From assembly GCA_031002005.1 (NCBI GenBank), contig CM061921.1, forward strand, positions 146,601,283 to 146,665,282: a stretch of 64,000 bases of DNA. The letters run 5' to 3'. Below are positions 44,398 to 55,460 of this stretch, piece by piece (within the stretch, counting starts at the first letter, position 1; every line of letters starts with the position of its first letter). Position numbers and translations under genes: made by a program. Below the pieces are notes generated by a model. That model made no database searches. It had not been told where the DNA came from and saw nothing but the letters and a program-made list of their open reading frames with translations. Origin of the DNA: Vandiemenella viatica (Eukaryota; Arthropoda; Insecta; Orthoptera; Morabidae).

Positions 44398-45535
44398 AGG
44401 TGACAATACACGATCGCTCCATTTGAATGTCATTCGTATGGATGACATCCATGCGGATGACATCCAAAAGCGTAGCACATACATGATCATTCCATCAGTC
44501 CAGTCAGCCACGACAATGAAAAAAGAGGCAAAGGTTGTCAATTTGCTATACAACAATCTAGTTATGCCAAGTACTACATAAAATGAGCCCGAATTAATTT
44601 TAAAGGATATTCAAACTATCGAATACTGAATAAAAGTCCTGAGATTTAAATAAACGTCCAAAAAATTGCGAAATTATAAAAATAAGCTCTATAATACTAC
44701 GAAAACTTTTAAAAATACTACAAAATGACAGATTTATTAAATTGAAATAGTTTAGCAGGCTGAAAATAGTGACAGGTACGTCAAATGTAGTAAAACAACA
44801 TATTTAAACAAGTAGGCTCATATAAAATTAATCTTATCATACTATGGTCTTTTTAAAAAAAAGACCGCAAAGAATTATCTTTTTTTGTTCCAACAAGGTT
44901 TTTCTGTTGGCGTTTATTTTTGAATAATATTAGCAATTGAGCTATTGACACAATTATTTATATTTTGTCATGGTAGTGAGGATTAGAGATCCTACAAGCA
45001 TGGTAAGTCCTTATACTTCTCAATAATCTCCAGCACAAAGTCTTATTGAGACCATATTATTATTTATTTTAAAAAAAAGTAAAAAAAGAAAATAATCGCT
45101 CTAATTGTTACTTAATAATATTTAAAACTGCATTATTTTCAATTCTACATTCAAAATAATATTTAATTAGTAGCAAAACAAATATTTCTACAGCAGATTC
45201 AAAACAAAAAAGAAATGGTACAATGGTGCACAGTCCACCCAAGGCACTGATGGTGTCTGCTCGGTGGTCGGTGACAGAATGAGAAGAGTTTGGACCGCGG
45301 TTTCGGCATACACGAGCCGACTGGAGTGATGGCTTGATGTCGCTCCACTTGGTTTTCCCCACACACCGTCAGTTGGCTTGATGGCATGATGGACGAAACT
45401 GATGGATATTGGACTGGCCGGATATCCAAATAATCCTGTCACTCCACGTCATCCACATCAGTTTCCCCACACACGACGCGATAATGGAGTGACATCGCTC
45501 CATTTGGACGGATGGAGCGATCGTGTATGGCCACC
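44398..45535. mobile_element. 1.1-kb inverted-repeat element flanked by TTAA
   Basis: The left end AGGTGACAATACACGATCGC and right end GCGATCGTGTATGGCCACC are inverted repeats over about 24 bp (both continue CTCCAT inward). TTAA lies immediately outside on each side (44394-44397 and 45536-45539). Subterminal motifs GGATGACATCC and GCTCCATTTGG/GGAGTGACATCGCTCCAT repeat near both ends. No transposase was found. TTAA suggests a piggyBac-type MITE, although the first bases are not the usual CCC. Confidence 0.7.
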
Positions 45536-46448
45536 TTAAGTAATCCAAAATATCCACATGTTTTGTCGGTAAGCGGCGTTTTCTTGTACCGACGATTAAG
45601 TTTTGTATACTATCCTGGAGTTACGAGTAAAAACATATACAATAATGGCTGCTTCATCTTATAATTTACCTTTTGCAATTACCATTAATCATTTTAATTA
45701 CTTTTTACAGTACGTGTTATTTCTAACGTTAAAGGATTTTCTATGTGAAAAATCATTTGTTACGAGGATCGAAAAGTTCTCCATGCACAGGAGGATATAT
45801 AACTTATGTTTTATACCTCTCTCTGTTTTCCAACATAGTCCGATGGGACGCTGTGGTACTCGTACCTCAAACGGATCCTGTTAACGTTCGGAAGAGACAT
45901 TCGCCAGGACATGGATACGATCCGATCCGACCATTCATATTTAGCTCTAAATTTCTTTTTAAATGTTGTTTGACCCTAGAAGCAGCGTAACTTGCTTCAA
46001 ACTCATGCTCTGTGTTAACTCCTCATTTTAAAAAATGTTATAATCTAACTCTCTGTCTGGTTTCCCGGATTCCTCATCCATCATCACACGTTATTGGGAG
46101 AAAGTTTTGTTTTTATAACATCAAAATGACCCTTATTAATTATATTATATTAAATGTTCGTTAAATTTCTCTTAGAAGTTTTAACTCCTATTGAATTAAT
46201 TGAATTAGACTGATAGAACTGCACTGAAACAATTTATAAAACAACGTTTCATTTGTCTCTGTGTTTTGAATTACGTCGTGGGGTTAGTTCGGAGTTCTTC
46301 ATTCTGCAAGCATAATTATACAAATACATGCACACATACTCCTCCTGATATGACGCTGACGTCATTTTTTCACATACCTATGCCTATATGTAACTAAATC
46401 AGGTGACTCATAAACTACAATTGCTATGATTTTCAATATGTTCTTGAT

Positions 46449-46752
46449 AGCATGGTAGGTGAACGGTTAACGTTTTGGCCTCGCATACGGTAAGACGCCG
46501 GTTCGAATCCCCGTCCGGGCATCCAGATTTGGGTTTCCATGGTTTCCCCAAATCACTCCAGGCCATTGCCGGGATGCTTCCTTCAATAAGCCATGGCCGA
46601 ATTCCTTCTCAAGTTCTAGTCCGTTCATCTAGATTTCGGTGTTCCATCATTTCCAAAAATCATTTTCCCGGATGATTCATTCAAAAGACCACGGCCGAAT
46701 TCGTTTCCTTCCTCGTCCTCAATTCTCTGTCACTCCTAATAACATCAATGAG
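46449..46752 (+). mobile_element. tRNA-derived SINE (family 1) with duplicated body
   Basis: The head GGTAGGTGAACGGTTAACGT is followed by the B box CCGGTTCGAATCCCCGTCC (46498-46516). The body runs to CGAATTCCTTCTC near 46612. A second, diverged body then follows directly: CATCTAGATTTCGGTGTTCC.., GGATGATTCATTCAAAAGAC and CCGAATTCGTTTCC, ending with CACTCCTAATAACATCAATG. One tRNA head with two bodies is atypical for the family here. Confidence 0.82.
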
Positions 46753-46849
46753 GTTTTAAGTCTTATGCAAAAAGAAAAAGTAATTCGTCTACACAGCTGA
46801 GAAAGTAGGAGGCAAGCTTCCTGGGTGAAAATGCTGAAAGAGTAAACAG

Positions 46850-47980
46850 CAGTGATTGTTAGAGAACCTCCGAAGACAAATATTACCAACGCAGAACGCG
46901 AATCACTTCGGGCCTCGATTTGGGGAGAGATTTCCGTGATAGAAGCTGACACAGAAAGCGAAATTGTTTTCCTTCCTTCTGTGCATAATAAAGCTGGAAT
47001 AAGAAACATACCTGATTACTTTTCATTCATTACAGATATCTGGACACTGAGCCAGCTTCTAGGATCGAGTCAAAAGACATTTTTTCCAAAGAAGAACTAA
47101 TTACACGATGACAACATCAACAGAATCCTACTTCTAGCTGACATGCCACCTAGGCAGAATTATCAAGAAAGATGTGCAGCTGCGCCTAACCTTGAGGACA
47201 CCTCTTAATAATGGGGCATCCATAAATTACGTGAGGTGTTTTTCCGGATTTCCGGACCCTCCTCCCCCCCCCTCTGGTGAGATCTGGTCCCCCCTAGAAA
47301 TCGCCCTCGAAACTTTTGGAGACCTTTTTTTTTTAGGTCTCACCTTCAAAATCCGTTTACACCCCCACTTTTCGACGAAAGACCCCCCCCCCTAAAGTCG
47401 ACTTTCATGCAATTTGTAGACTTTTTTTATTTTTAGCTCTACAGTCCAAAAAATATTTTTTCACAAAACCTCACGTGAGATTTGGTGGGATTTCGCTGGA
47501 CCCTCCCCCCATTTCACCTCACGTAATTTATGGATGCCCCCTAACTTGCCCAGTACCTAACGAATCTGTTTGTTCCTGTGGCCGCAAGAACTGAAGTTAT
47601 CGTAAACATACATCACCGACGGTTTCTATGATGTCGCTTTGCAGCTATTGTTCAACAACTTCCCCGTTTCCCAACTTCATGTACTTAAGAAGCAGTGGAA
47701 GGTACTTTGAGCAAAAATTTGGCAGTGACAGGCTAGCCACTGTCTCCAGTATACGCGAAGGCTTTTGAAGAGAAAGCTATTGCCGGCAAGGTGCTGAAAC
47801 ACAGGGGCGTTTTACGTACACATAAGATCCATTTTCGGTTTGGCCTAGTTGTAATGAAACACTGAAACAGTTCCTTGACGTTTTTAATGGAATTCATTCT
47901 AAAAGTTACGATCAAATTGGATGAAGATGGTTGCCCTGTGCTCTCTGACGTTCTGATCGTACTGAATCCCTGATGAGCGG
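46850..47980 (+). pseudogene. Penelope-like element, reverse transcriptase, relic
   Basis: The open frame 46852-47100 has NITNAERESLRAS and ESEIVFLPSVHNKAG, matching the start of Penelope RTs (LT..ER.AL..L.....IVILPADKG). After the inserted MITE (47213-47540), frames give SPVYAKAFEEKAI near 47745 (SPV.A...ME..E), then FGLVVMKH standing where the YVDDTFVVW box is expected, then CNETLKQFLDVFNGIHSKSY (47850-47910) and LDEDGCPVLSDVLI (47925-47965), matching the FL..LN..H.....E...G.LPFLDV.. block. Many frameshifts occur. The catalytic Asp pair is not preserved. Confidence 0.75.
47213..47540. mobile_element. small inverted-repeat DNA transposon, copy 3 of 3 (best preserved)
   Basis: 328 bp with perfect 26-bp terminal inverted repeats (GGGGCATCCATAAATTACGT with GAGGTG, and its complement). 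The interior holds C/T-rich tracts and CTAAAGTCGACTTTCATGC. It is inserted in the Penelope-like relic. No obvious target duplication and no coding capacity. Confidence 0.92.
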
Positions 47981-48150
47981 TGTTTGATTTCGACGCAAGC
48001 AGCTACCACCACAAGCATTATCAGCACTCTGGAACAGGGTGACAGTTATTTCAGATTCAAATTTGAACATCCCCACCACAAACTGAGAGAAATCAGCTAT
48101 TCACACTAAACAAAATTTGCCTTGCGTTGTAATATGAATGGCGTTCTGTA

Positions 48151-49578
48151 TCTATATCTATAGGACGAAAACCGGATATATTTGAAGTATAAAAACTCGG
48201 AAACTAAAGAGCAGATTTTGATGGGGTTTTCACCGTTTTAAAGATTAGAATCTCAATTGAAGTGTTTAGTATGTCTTATACTCCAACGTAACATAACGCC
48301 GGAGTGGTAAATGAAAATCTTAATGTACAGCCTGAAACAAAAAAAAAGAAATACGATGCTTACGTCATACATTGTAGATAAATAATAGCCATGTTATCGC
48401 ATGTAACGTTTACTTTCTTAAATTTTGGTTTTTAGTCTTTAAACCCCATACATTGCTATATCGAATGCGAAGAGGAAACTACGTAAAGTGGAAAATATTT
48501 AAATTAATTTTAATAATACAGTGAAAAAATCTTTCGATATCAATTTGTTTCTTGATGTTACTATCTGAGGCCGCACTGCTACAATCTCTGATGTTGTGAG
48601 CTTATTGGCTGTGTTTAGAAATGAATATTTGATGGGTTTGATCATGAAAGTGAGCTGTTTAAAACCTTTTGTGAAGAACCTTCCGAGAAATTTGTTGCTT
48701 TTTGAAATTACGGTCTCTGCCCGCACAGCTACAATCTCTGATGTTTGGATGTAGTAAGTAATGCACAACTGATGGCTTTGAACATGAAATTGAGCTGTTT
48801 AAAACCTTTTGTGTTGACATAGTGTTTTTTTGTTTTTGTTTTTTTTTTGTAATTTATTGATGAGCGATTCTGTCTTTACTATATTTCCTGAAAAAAAAAT
48901 TGTTTCTATTGCTGCACGAATCACTGTAGTTATTATGATAAAACTTAGTACACATGTTCCTGATATCATGGCTAAAAATATTGCAGGAATAAATTAACCC
49001 CAACCACATCTCTTTTCTGCTACAAGTCATTTAAATACGTATAGAAAAATGGAGCGACTAACATGAAATTTAATTCATAAGTACAAAAAAACTGGCAGTT
49101 CTATCATAATCGTGGCGCCAAAATCTGATGATGAATTCTTATAGAACTCGGCGAAAAAAATCTAAAATAAAGAATAACATTTCTTGATATCTCACTTGAT
49201 TTTCTAGATTTAACATGTCAAAAATCAGTTATAGTTCCTTGTGCTTTTGGTGACGTTTCTTCTGGTCCAGGATGTATTTCAACCAAACAACAACAACTAG
49301 GAAGAAAATAAAATATCTATAGTGCATTTTCACCTTGTAGATACAGGGCGTGGTGATGCAATATCTCGAGAACTAAGCGAGATATCAAAAAAAAAATTAT
49401 TCTTTACTTTCAATTTGACTCATCGAGTTACATAGGATTCCATCATCAAATTGCGGCTCCACGGTTATCGTTGAATCCCAAAAAAAACTTATCACTGTTA
49501 TGAGCTTCAATATTCACTGTGTGTGCAAATCAATCTAGAATTCTAGATCATACCGGGCAACGCCGGGAATTCTGCTAG
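48151..49578 (+). mobile_element. non-autonomous Helitron-like element
   Basis: 1,428 bp. Starts A|TCTATATCTATAGGACG and ends ATACCGGGCAACGCCGGG..CTGCTAG|T. The 3' part has a CCGG-GCAACG-CCGG hairpin about 8 nt before CTAG, the standard Helitron terminator, and insertion between A and T fits. No Rep/helicase is encoded. The interior contains a ~148-bp direct duplication (48533-48820) and an imperfect foldback (49077-49492). Confidence 0.78.
48533..48820. repeat. ~148-bp direct duplication inside the Helitron-like element
   Basis: CCGCACTGCTACAATCTCTG at 48572 recurs as CCGCACAGCTACAATCTCTG at 48720. Both are followed by GATGTT, then GATGG.TTTGA.CATGAAA and GAGCTGTTTAAAACCTTTTG. Confidence 0.85.
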
Positions 49579-50009
49579 TTTAATATAATATAGTTTACAG
49601 TCTAAAACGTTAAAGCTACCGTTCAAGCCAGAAAGCTTTTTCTAGTTTCTAGTAAGTGGTAATTCTTTTGATATATTTGGAAGAATATTGACTCAACGTG
49701 GAATTAAAAGCTTTTGTTGCCAAAGTATTAGAAACCGTCTTCATTCGATGAAGGACGATGTGGGAAAGTCCACGCGTATTATTACCTCAAAACGCGTTTC
49801 ATCCAGCTTTGCACTCAGGATGTACCTGGGAAACTAACGCTCCAACGGCCCTCCCTCAGTACTCCACTACCCAACGAAATTATCTGCCACTATGAGGCCA
49901 ACGCCTAGACGGAGCACCGGTCAAGTCAGGTGGGGTTCTCCCTTCCCTCAACACTCTTGTCAGCAAGACTTCCCTCGCAACGTTTGAAGAGTTATTATAC
50001 ATAATTGAG

Positions 50010-50690
50010 AAAATTGCGATAGAGCGCACGCTCCGGTGGCAATCTCCCTACACACCCCTCAAATAAATTTTACTTTAAATTCCTTCAGTGTTTTTGGTAA
50101 ATAATTCATCAATTCTCTTGGCAATTATTCAAATCCCTTACACCATTTCTTACGAAAAAAAAATTTCCCACACCCTTATGTCTGAAATCAATTACCAGCT
50201 TGTGGTCGTGGTCATCTTTTGCCTTCCATGCACCTCTCTTAATTTTCCCACCAATATCTTTCCATGCTTCATCACCATTATAGGCCTTGTACACACCCAT
50301 GACTCTCTTCACTCTCCTTCTATCCTCCAATGAATCCCACTCCGGCTCCTTTATCATATTAGTTACCAACTGTGTTTTGCGGTTATTTCCAAAGACAAAT
50401 CTGGCAGCCCTTCCCTGCACCCCCTCCAACTGCTGTATTTGATACCCAAAATGTGGGTCCCAAACTACACTACCATATTCCAGCAGTGATCTGACCAAAG
50501 TTTTGTACCCCAATTCGTTACTTCTCTAGTGCATCCCCTCATCACTCTTTCCAACAGGTGAAGAATTTTGAACCCTTTCCCTACTACCTGTCCCATGTGT
50601 CCTGCCCAGTTAAGTCTGCTATCAGATGTTATGCCGAGGTATTTACATTTCGAGTCTTCAATATGTAGCTCCTTCCCCACTTTATAATCA
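50010..50690 (-). pseudogene. CR1-like LINE (family A), RT thumb to 3' end, relic
   Basis: Read on the minus strand: GKELHIEDSKCKYLGI (50680-50630), TSDSRLNWAGHMGQV, FKILHLLERVMRGCTREVTN (50575-50515), then the open frame 50513-50109 with GYKTLVRSLLEYGSVVWDPH, FGYQIQQLEGVQGRAARFVF and DDHDHKLVIDFRHKGVGNFF. The coding end is near 50100 and a 3' UTR shared with the copy at 60755-61180 reaches about 50010. The palm domain is missing (5'-truncated). Confidence 0.85.
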
Positions 50691-50739
50691 CACCATCGGG
50701 GTCACTACCGCACATCTCATGTTACTGGCAACTTCCGTT

Positions 50740-51440
50740 ACTCACATCATAGGATCGGGCAGTCGACCAGTAACTTTAAGGGCAAATGCCTTGAGGTCTG
50801 CCGAAGGCTTGTCTCGGATACTAGGACTCAGTACGCCCGGAAGTCCCCACACCTCAAACGACTGTTCTACGCAGACCGAAATTCCACCTCCACCCCCACC
50901 CCCCCACCCCAAAAAAAAAAAAGCAATAACGCGATAATGCTTGTTCTCTTGTTAGCAAGGCTTCCTTTTCAGCGTTTGAAGAGTTACTGCCGGCGTAGAA
51001 TACGTGATTTCCGTACCACACATCTAATACTCTGAGTTTTCCTTCAAATCGCATAAACCTTTCGCCTTTAACTAAATATTTCCGTGGAGGGGGACATTAA
51101 ATGAGTCTATAACCAATTTTTCGTAGTGCCCGGCCGTTGCTGGGTCAATAAAAATGATTATAAGATTTTGGCGCGCATGCTTAAAAGGAGAATAGTTCCT
51201 TTTTTATCGAAAATTTTCGGGCCTTACCAATCAGGATTTATACCAGACCGTGGCATTCAACAGGCTCTATTGGAATATATAGATGTGATAGGTTTGGTAG
51301 CACATTTAAAACTAAAGGCGAAATTTTCTTCCTGGACTTAGTAGCTCACCAGTACCTTTAAGGGGTAGACGCCATGCAGTCTGCCGGGAACTAGACGCGG
51401 GTACTAGAGCTGCCTGGGCTTCGACACCTAAAGTGTCTGC
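50740..51440. repeat. two diverged copies of an unassigned short repeat
   Basis: 50766-50855 and 51345-51430 share CACCAGTA.CTTTAAGGG, GTCTGCCG and GGATACTAG/GGGTACTAG.. in the same order and orientation. Separately, CTCTTGT.AGCAAG.CTTCC..CGTTTGAAGAGTTA occurs at 49953-49996 and 50946-50989. The family is unknown. The intervening piece 50885-50930 is an A/C-rich tract. Confidence 0.5.
51140..51340 (+). pseudogene. LINE RT fragment, L1-like type
   Basis: Open reading NKNDYKILARMLKRRIVPFL and SKIFGPYQSGFIPDRGIQQA match RT motif 2 of non-LTR polymerases of L1/Tx1-like type (.DYKI.AK.L..RL...I..I....Q.GF...R.I). It breaks off after LLEYIDVIG. Only about 65 codons are present, and the lineage is different from the CR1- and I-like copies. 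Confidence 0.7.
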
Positions 51441-51999
51441 TCCTTGCGCATACCCAACGAGAAAGTCTACATTGGATCAATGTATTACACATAGACCCCT
51501 CTTCCGACTGCCATAGGTGGCAAAATCCGGGACTGTAGAGCACGTAGAATAAAGAGGCTACAATCGTTTTTGACAACGTGGAGGTTATGGTCAGGCCTCG
51601 ATATTTTTGGAATTTTTTACTATGGAAATTGAACGACAGAGCTGTCAAATAACGCGAGAACCAGAGCTAGCGGTCGCAACTGGATTCACTAATCATATAA
51701 CAGGTAGCTATGTGGTGATCCCTATCATCCAGACAGCGTTCGCTTTCTAATGCTGCTGACAGGATTGGGGGAAAGGATGTCGGTAACTAATGATTGTTAC
51801 CTGCCCTTGCGGGCTCATAAATCATGGCGCCGAAACGGACGGGGAAAGGGCGCAAAATATTAATGCCTATTATCAAGTATTTGGATACTGTAATGAGTCT
51901 TCATAGGCACATTAACAGTATGACTTATTACTGGGTAAACATGATTATTTTCAAAATGCAACGAGTAAGTGTTATTTAGTACCCTTTATTTCGGCCTTA

Positions 52000-52226
52000 C
52001 CGAGCGTAGTGGGTGAGCGGTAATGTACTGGCCTATCATTAATGAGGACACGGATTCGAATCTCGTTCGGCCATCCAGATTTCAGTTTTCCACGGTTTCC
52101 CGAAATCACTCCAGGCAGATGTTGGTGCCTTCAAAAGTTCGTGTCAAAATTCTACCCGTTCCTTGCCCCTAGTCCTTTCCCGCCTCTCATGATCTATACG
52201 TCGAAGAGGCATAAGCCACAAATAAA
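52000..52226 (+). mobile_element. tRNA-derived SINE (family 1)
   Basis: The head CCGAGCGTAGTGGGTGAGCG is followed by the B box GGATTCGAATCTCGTTCGG (52051-52069). The body has GTTTTCCACGGTTTCCCGAA, and the tail CCTCTCATGATCTATACGTC and GGCATAAGCCACAAATAAAG. Confidence 0.9.
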
Positions 52227-52229
52227 GCA

Positions 52230-53040
52230 GAAAATCTGATTATACTGAAATAATTACTTTATACCGCTGCAAATGTTTAGTTTCTCAACGTACGGTGAAA
52301 GTGTCGCACGAAATCTCGGTGGAGAATTTTAAACGGAAGTTTAGGTTTAAGGACCATTTCAAACCAGTTAGATAATTTTCAGCACAGATTTTTGTGTGAA
52401 TCATAAATTGGATGGTAATGAACCCGACGCTAGCAGGTTTTCAATCTGTTTTTGTACATTGTTTTAAAAATCCTTAAAGCGTTTGAAGATTTCGCTGGTT
52501 TGGAGCTGGTCCGTTACGGCAATGGCATGAAAAATGGTTATTAACAAGAATTATAATTTGATCATTTTCCATAATTGTTGGTTCTTTAATCACGTTGATA
52601 AGTGGATGGATGACTGCCTACAATACGCTGGCATTTGTTTAATACGTTTGGAGCTGGATCGCATTGTGAATCATTAATGGTAATTATACTGATACGTGCT
52701 GATATTTTTCATAAATAATCTTAACAGGCAGGTAAATGGTAATACTACTCTGTCTTTCGATATAGATTCATAAATCATTGGAAGAGACCCATCGTTAGGA
52801 GTGCAACTATTTTGGTGTTCTACTGAAGAAAAAATTCTTCTTGAAGAGTTTCATTAAAAATCCTCATCCTGTAACACCGCATCTTCATTCAGGTTGTTAA
52901 TTCTTTCAGCTCCTCTAGTTTTTACTTCTGTTAATCATACGGTTTTGGCCTATCAGCCTTAATTTGTAGCTGTTATTAGTCTTCCGTCTTACACGCGTCT
53001 CGTCTTTACCTCAAGACATCCTCAGTTCCCTAGGTAAAAA
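52230..53040. other. unassigned sequence
   Basis: No gene or repeat end was recognised. It ends in an A-run followed by a CA-rich microsatellite (53040-53082). Confidence 0.5.
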
Positions 53041-53084
53041 AAAAAAAAAAAAAAAAACCACACACACACACACGCACGCACATA

Positions 53085-53640
53085 TATGCCAAAGTCATGG
53101 GATAGGAAGATGTAAATATCCTGATGGCGGCACCAACCCGGAAGAAACGTATAATGTACCGGGAAGTGTCGGGGCTTTCGTTTGTACTCTCATAAGTCGT
53201 TTGAAAAGTTTTCTGACGTTAATAAGGGCGTACGACATGAATTAATAGACTTTGAATGCGGAGTGGTAGTCGGTGTTACACGCATTGGGCATTCCATTTC
53301 GTGACTTCAACATTCCTCGATCCCGTCAAGAGCATGCCGTCAATATGTAATTTTCGGCATTACAACGCAGTAGCCGACCACGTCTACTTAATGACCGAGA
53401 TCAGCGACGTCTTCGTGTGTTGGCAGACAGACAACACTGCGTCAAAGAACAGTAACACTCGATGAGGGACGAACGACAGATGTGTCCGTGCAGGCAGTGC
53501 AGCTGAATTTGGCATTGATGGGATATGGCAGCAGAAAACTGACGAGATTGCCTGTGCTAATAAAACGCCACTAGTTTCGGAGCACAAAAAATCTTTGGCC
53601 CAGCGGCATCTAGAAAATTCTTCATAGCAAACGCTTTTAT
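53085..53640 (+). mobile_element. Tc1-family transposon relic (family 1), 5' half
   Basis: Begins with the 5' end region GCCAAAGTCATGGGATAGGA and CCTGATGGCGGCACCAACCC. The leader GTTTGTACTCTCATAAGTCG is followed by the start of the transposase: LINRL.MRSGSR..T.WAF-like codons near 53245, then CGACCACGTCTACTTAATGA (RPRLLNDR), then MGYGSRKL near 53515 and TRLPVL. It stops at about 53580-53640 before the catalytic domain. Confidence 0.8.
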
Positions 53641-53644
53641 GCAA

Positions 53645-54915
53645 TTCTAAATTGACAGTCAAGAATTAAAACCATGCTGAACCTTAATATGTGTCTTTTA
53701 TACTATGAAGACCTTTGAAAGAAGTGATGGTATGAAACGTATACCTGGTAAAGAACATCGAACTTGGACGTACTAATACGTTATCAAAAACTGTAAGTAG
53801 TAGTAATTTAAGTAAACCTAAGCAATTATACAAAATTATAAATTAATCAACATTATTGTATATATGTTTCCAAGGGCAATGAGCTTTTCTTAAATAAAAA
53901 CGAAATGCGTACGCCTCAAAAAGCATTTTGTTTAGTTACAAGACGAAAGACCATTAACAAAAACCTGTTAATCGCGATTAACGATAATTTCCATTTATTG
54001 CCTCAAAACTTTCTCTTTCAACGCCTCGTGCAATAATCACAATTTGTGTTACTATAGCGTGCCATACCGAGAGTACCCATCACTTACGATGTTTGGCCAT
54101 ATCTTGCGCCAGCTCCCATTTATTGCAAAGATTTATTTTCTTCAATCGACTCCTTGCTGTTGCCGAGATATTTCTGCATAACTTCTGCATTAATTTTCAG
54201 GCGAGTTGATATCATTCAAAAATATATATCTGAACAGCACCTTTAATTGTATCATTTCTTTACCACTAGAAAAGTAAAAGTTGAGTAAATTTCGTGATTT
54301 TTAATTAATAAAAACATCTTCCCTTGAAATATTTTAACAATTTAGTAAAGTGTGATGGAAACAGTTGTAGAGTATCAAATAACTAAAGTTATGAGAGTAA
54401 TATTTGTTAATAAATAATTTCTTATCTTCAATTATATCATAATATTTTTAGCAAAGAATTACCATTTCGCTGCTACACTACTATTCAAGAAGCTTCAGCT
54501 TTTAACGGGTTTACAGTACACGGAAATCAATAAGCTCTCGTTCAGCCATCTCGTGAGAAATATTGAGGAACTAATGCTTCATACACGAAATTTATACTGT
54601 GAACAAAACGAGCGTCGTAACTTCACACTCAAGAAGTTATACTGCTCTGCGCGACGTAACACTCCCAATGTGGTGACACGATCGGCATGCGGAGTGGCAA
54701 TTTGTTTGATCATTTGGTACAACTGAAATTTTGTTCAAGACGCTAGATTAGGATCTACATTGAATCCGATTTTGCTATTTTTTTTTTTTTTTTTTTATTT
54801 TTTATTTTTTATTTTTTTTTTTCTAAGTGAAACTTCGTTGGAACGACAAGGAGACATTTGCTAGCGTTAAGCGTTAAATACGCATGTGCACTGAATGATA
54901 CTTTGACGCAAGCTA
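53645..54915. other. unassigned AT-rich sequence with a T tract
   Basis: No coding or repeat assignment. A T-dominated tract lies at 54779-54821. Confidence 0.5.
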
Positions 54916-54917
54916 CC

Positions 54918-55437
54918 ACATTACACTGAAGAGCCAAAGAAACTGGTACACCTGCTTAATATCGTGTAGGGCCCCCGCGAGCACGCAGAAGTGCCGCAAC
55001 ACGACGTGGCATGGACTCGACTATAAATGTCTGAAGTAGTGCTGGAGGGAATTGACACCAATCATCCTGCAAGGCTGTTCATATATCCGCAAGAGTACGA
55101 GGGGATGGAGAACTCTTCTGAACGGCACGTTGCAAGGTATCCCAGATATGCTCAATAATGTTCGTGTCTGGGGAGTTTGGTGACCAGCGGAGGTGTTTGA
55201 ACACAGAAGAGTGTTCCTGGAGCCACTCTGTAGGAATTCCGGACGTGTGGGGTGTCACATTGTCCTGCTGGAATAATCCAAGTCGTCGGAATGCACAATG
55301 GACACGAATGGATGCAGCTGATCAGCCAGGATACGTACGTACGTGTCACCTGTCAGAGTCGTATCTATACGTATCAGGGGTCCATGTCACTCCAGCTGCA
55401 CTCTTGCAACAACAGCTCGTACTTACAGCTCCATAGA
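54918..55437 (-). mobile_element. Tc1-family transposon relic (family 2), C-terminal end
   Basis: Starts ACACTGAAGAGCCAAAGAAA and CTGGTACACCTGCTTAATAT, the outer end of a Tc1 element. Read on the minus strand from 55437 it encodes the C-terminal part of the transposase: GDTYVRILADQLHPF near 55340, GVNSLQHYF near 55050, and the MPRRVAA-like end near 55010. It is broken at about 55437 (5'-truncated relative to the gene), followed by another Tc1 end. Confidence 0.82.
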
Positions 55438-55460
55438 TCAAGAGAGGTGCGATAATTTTA

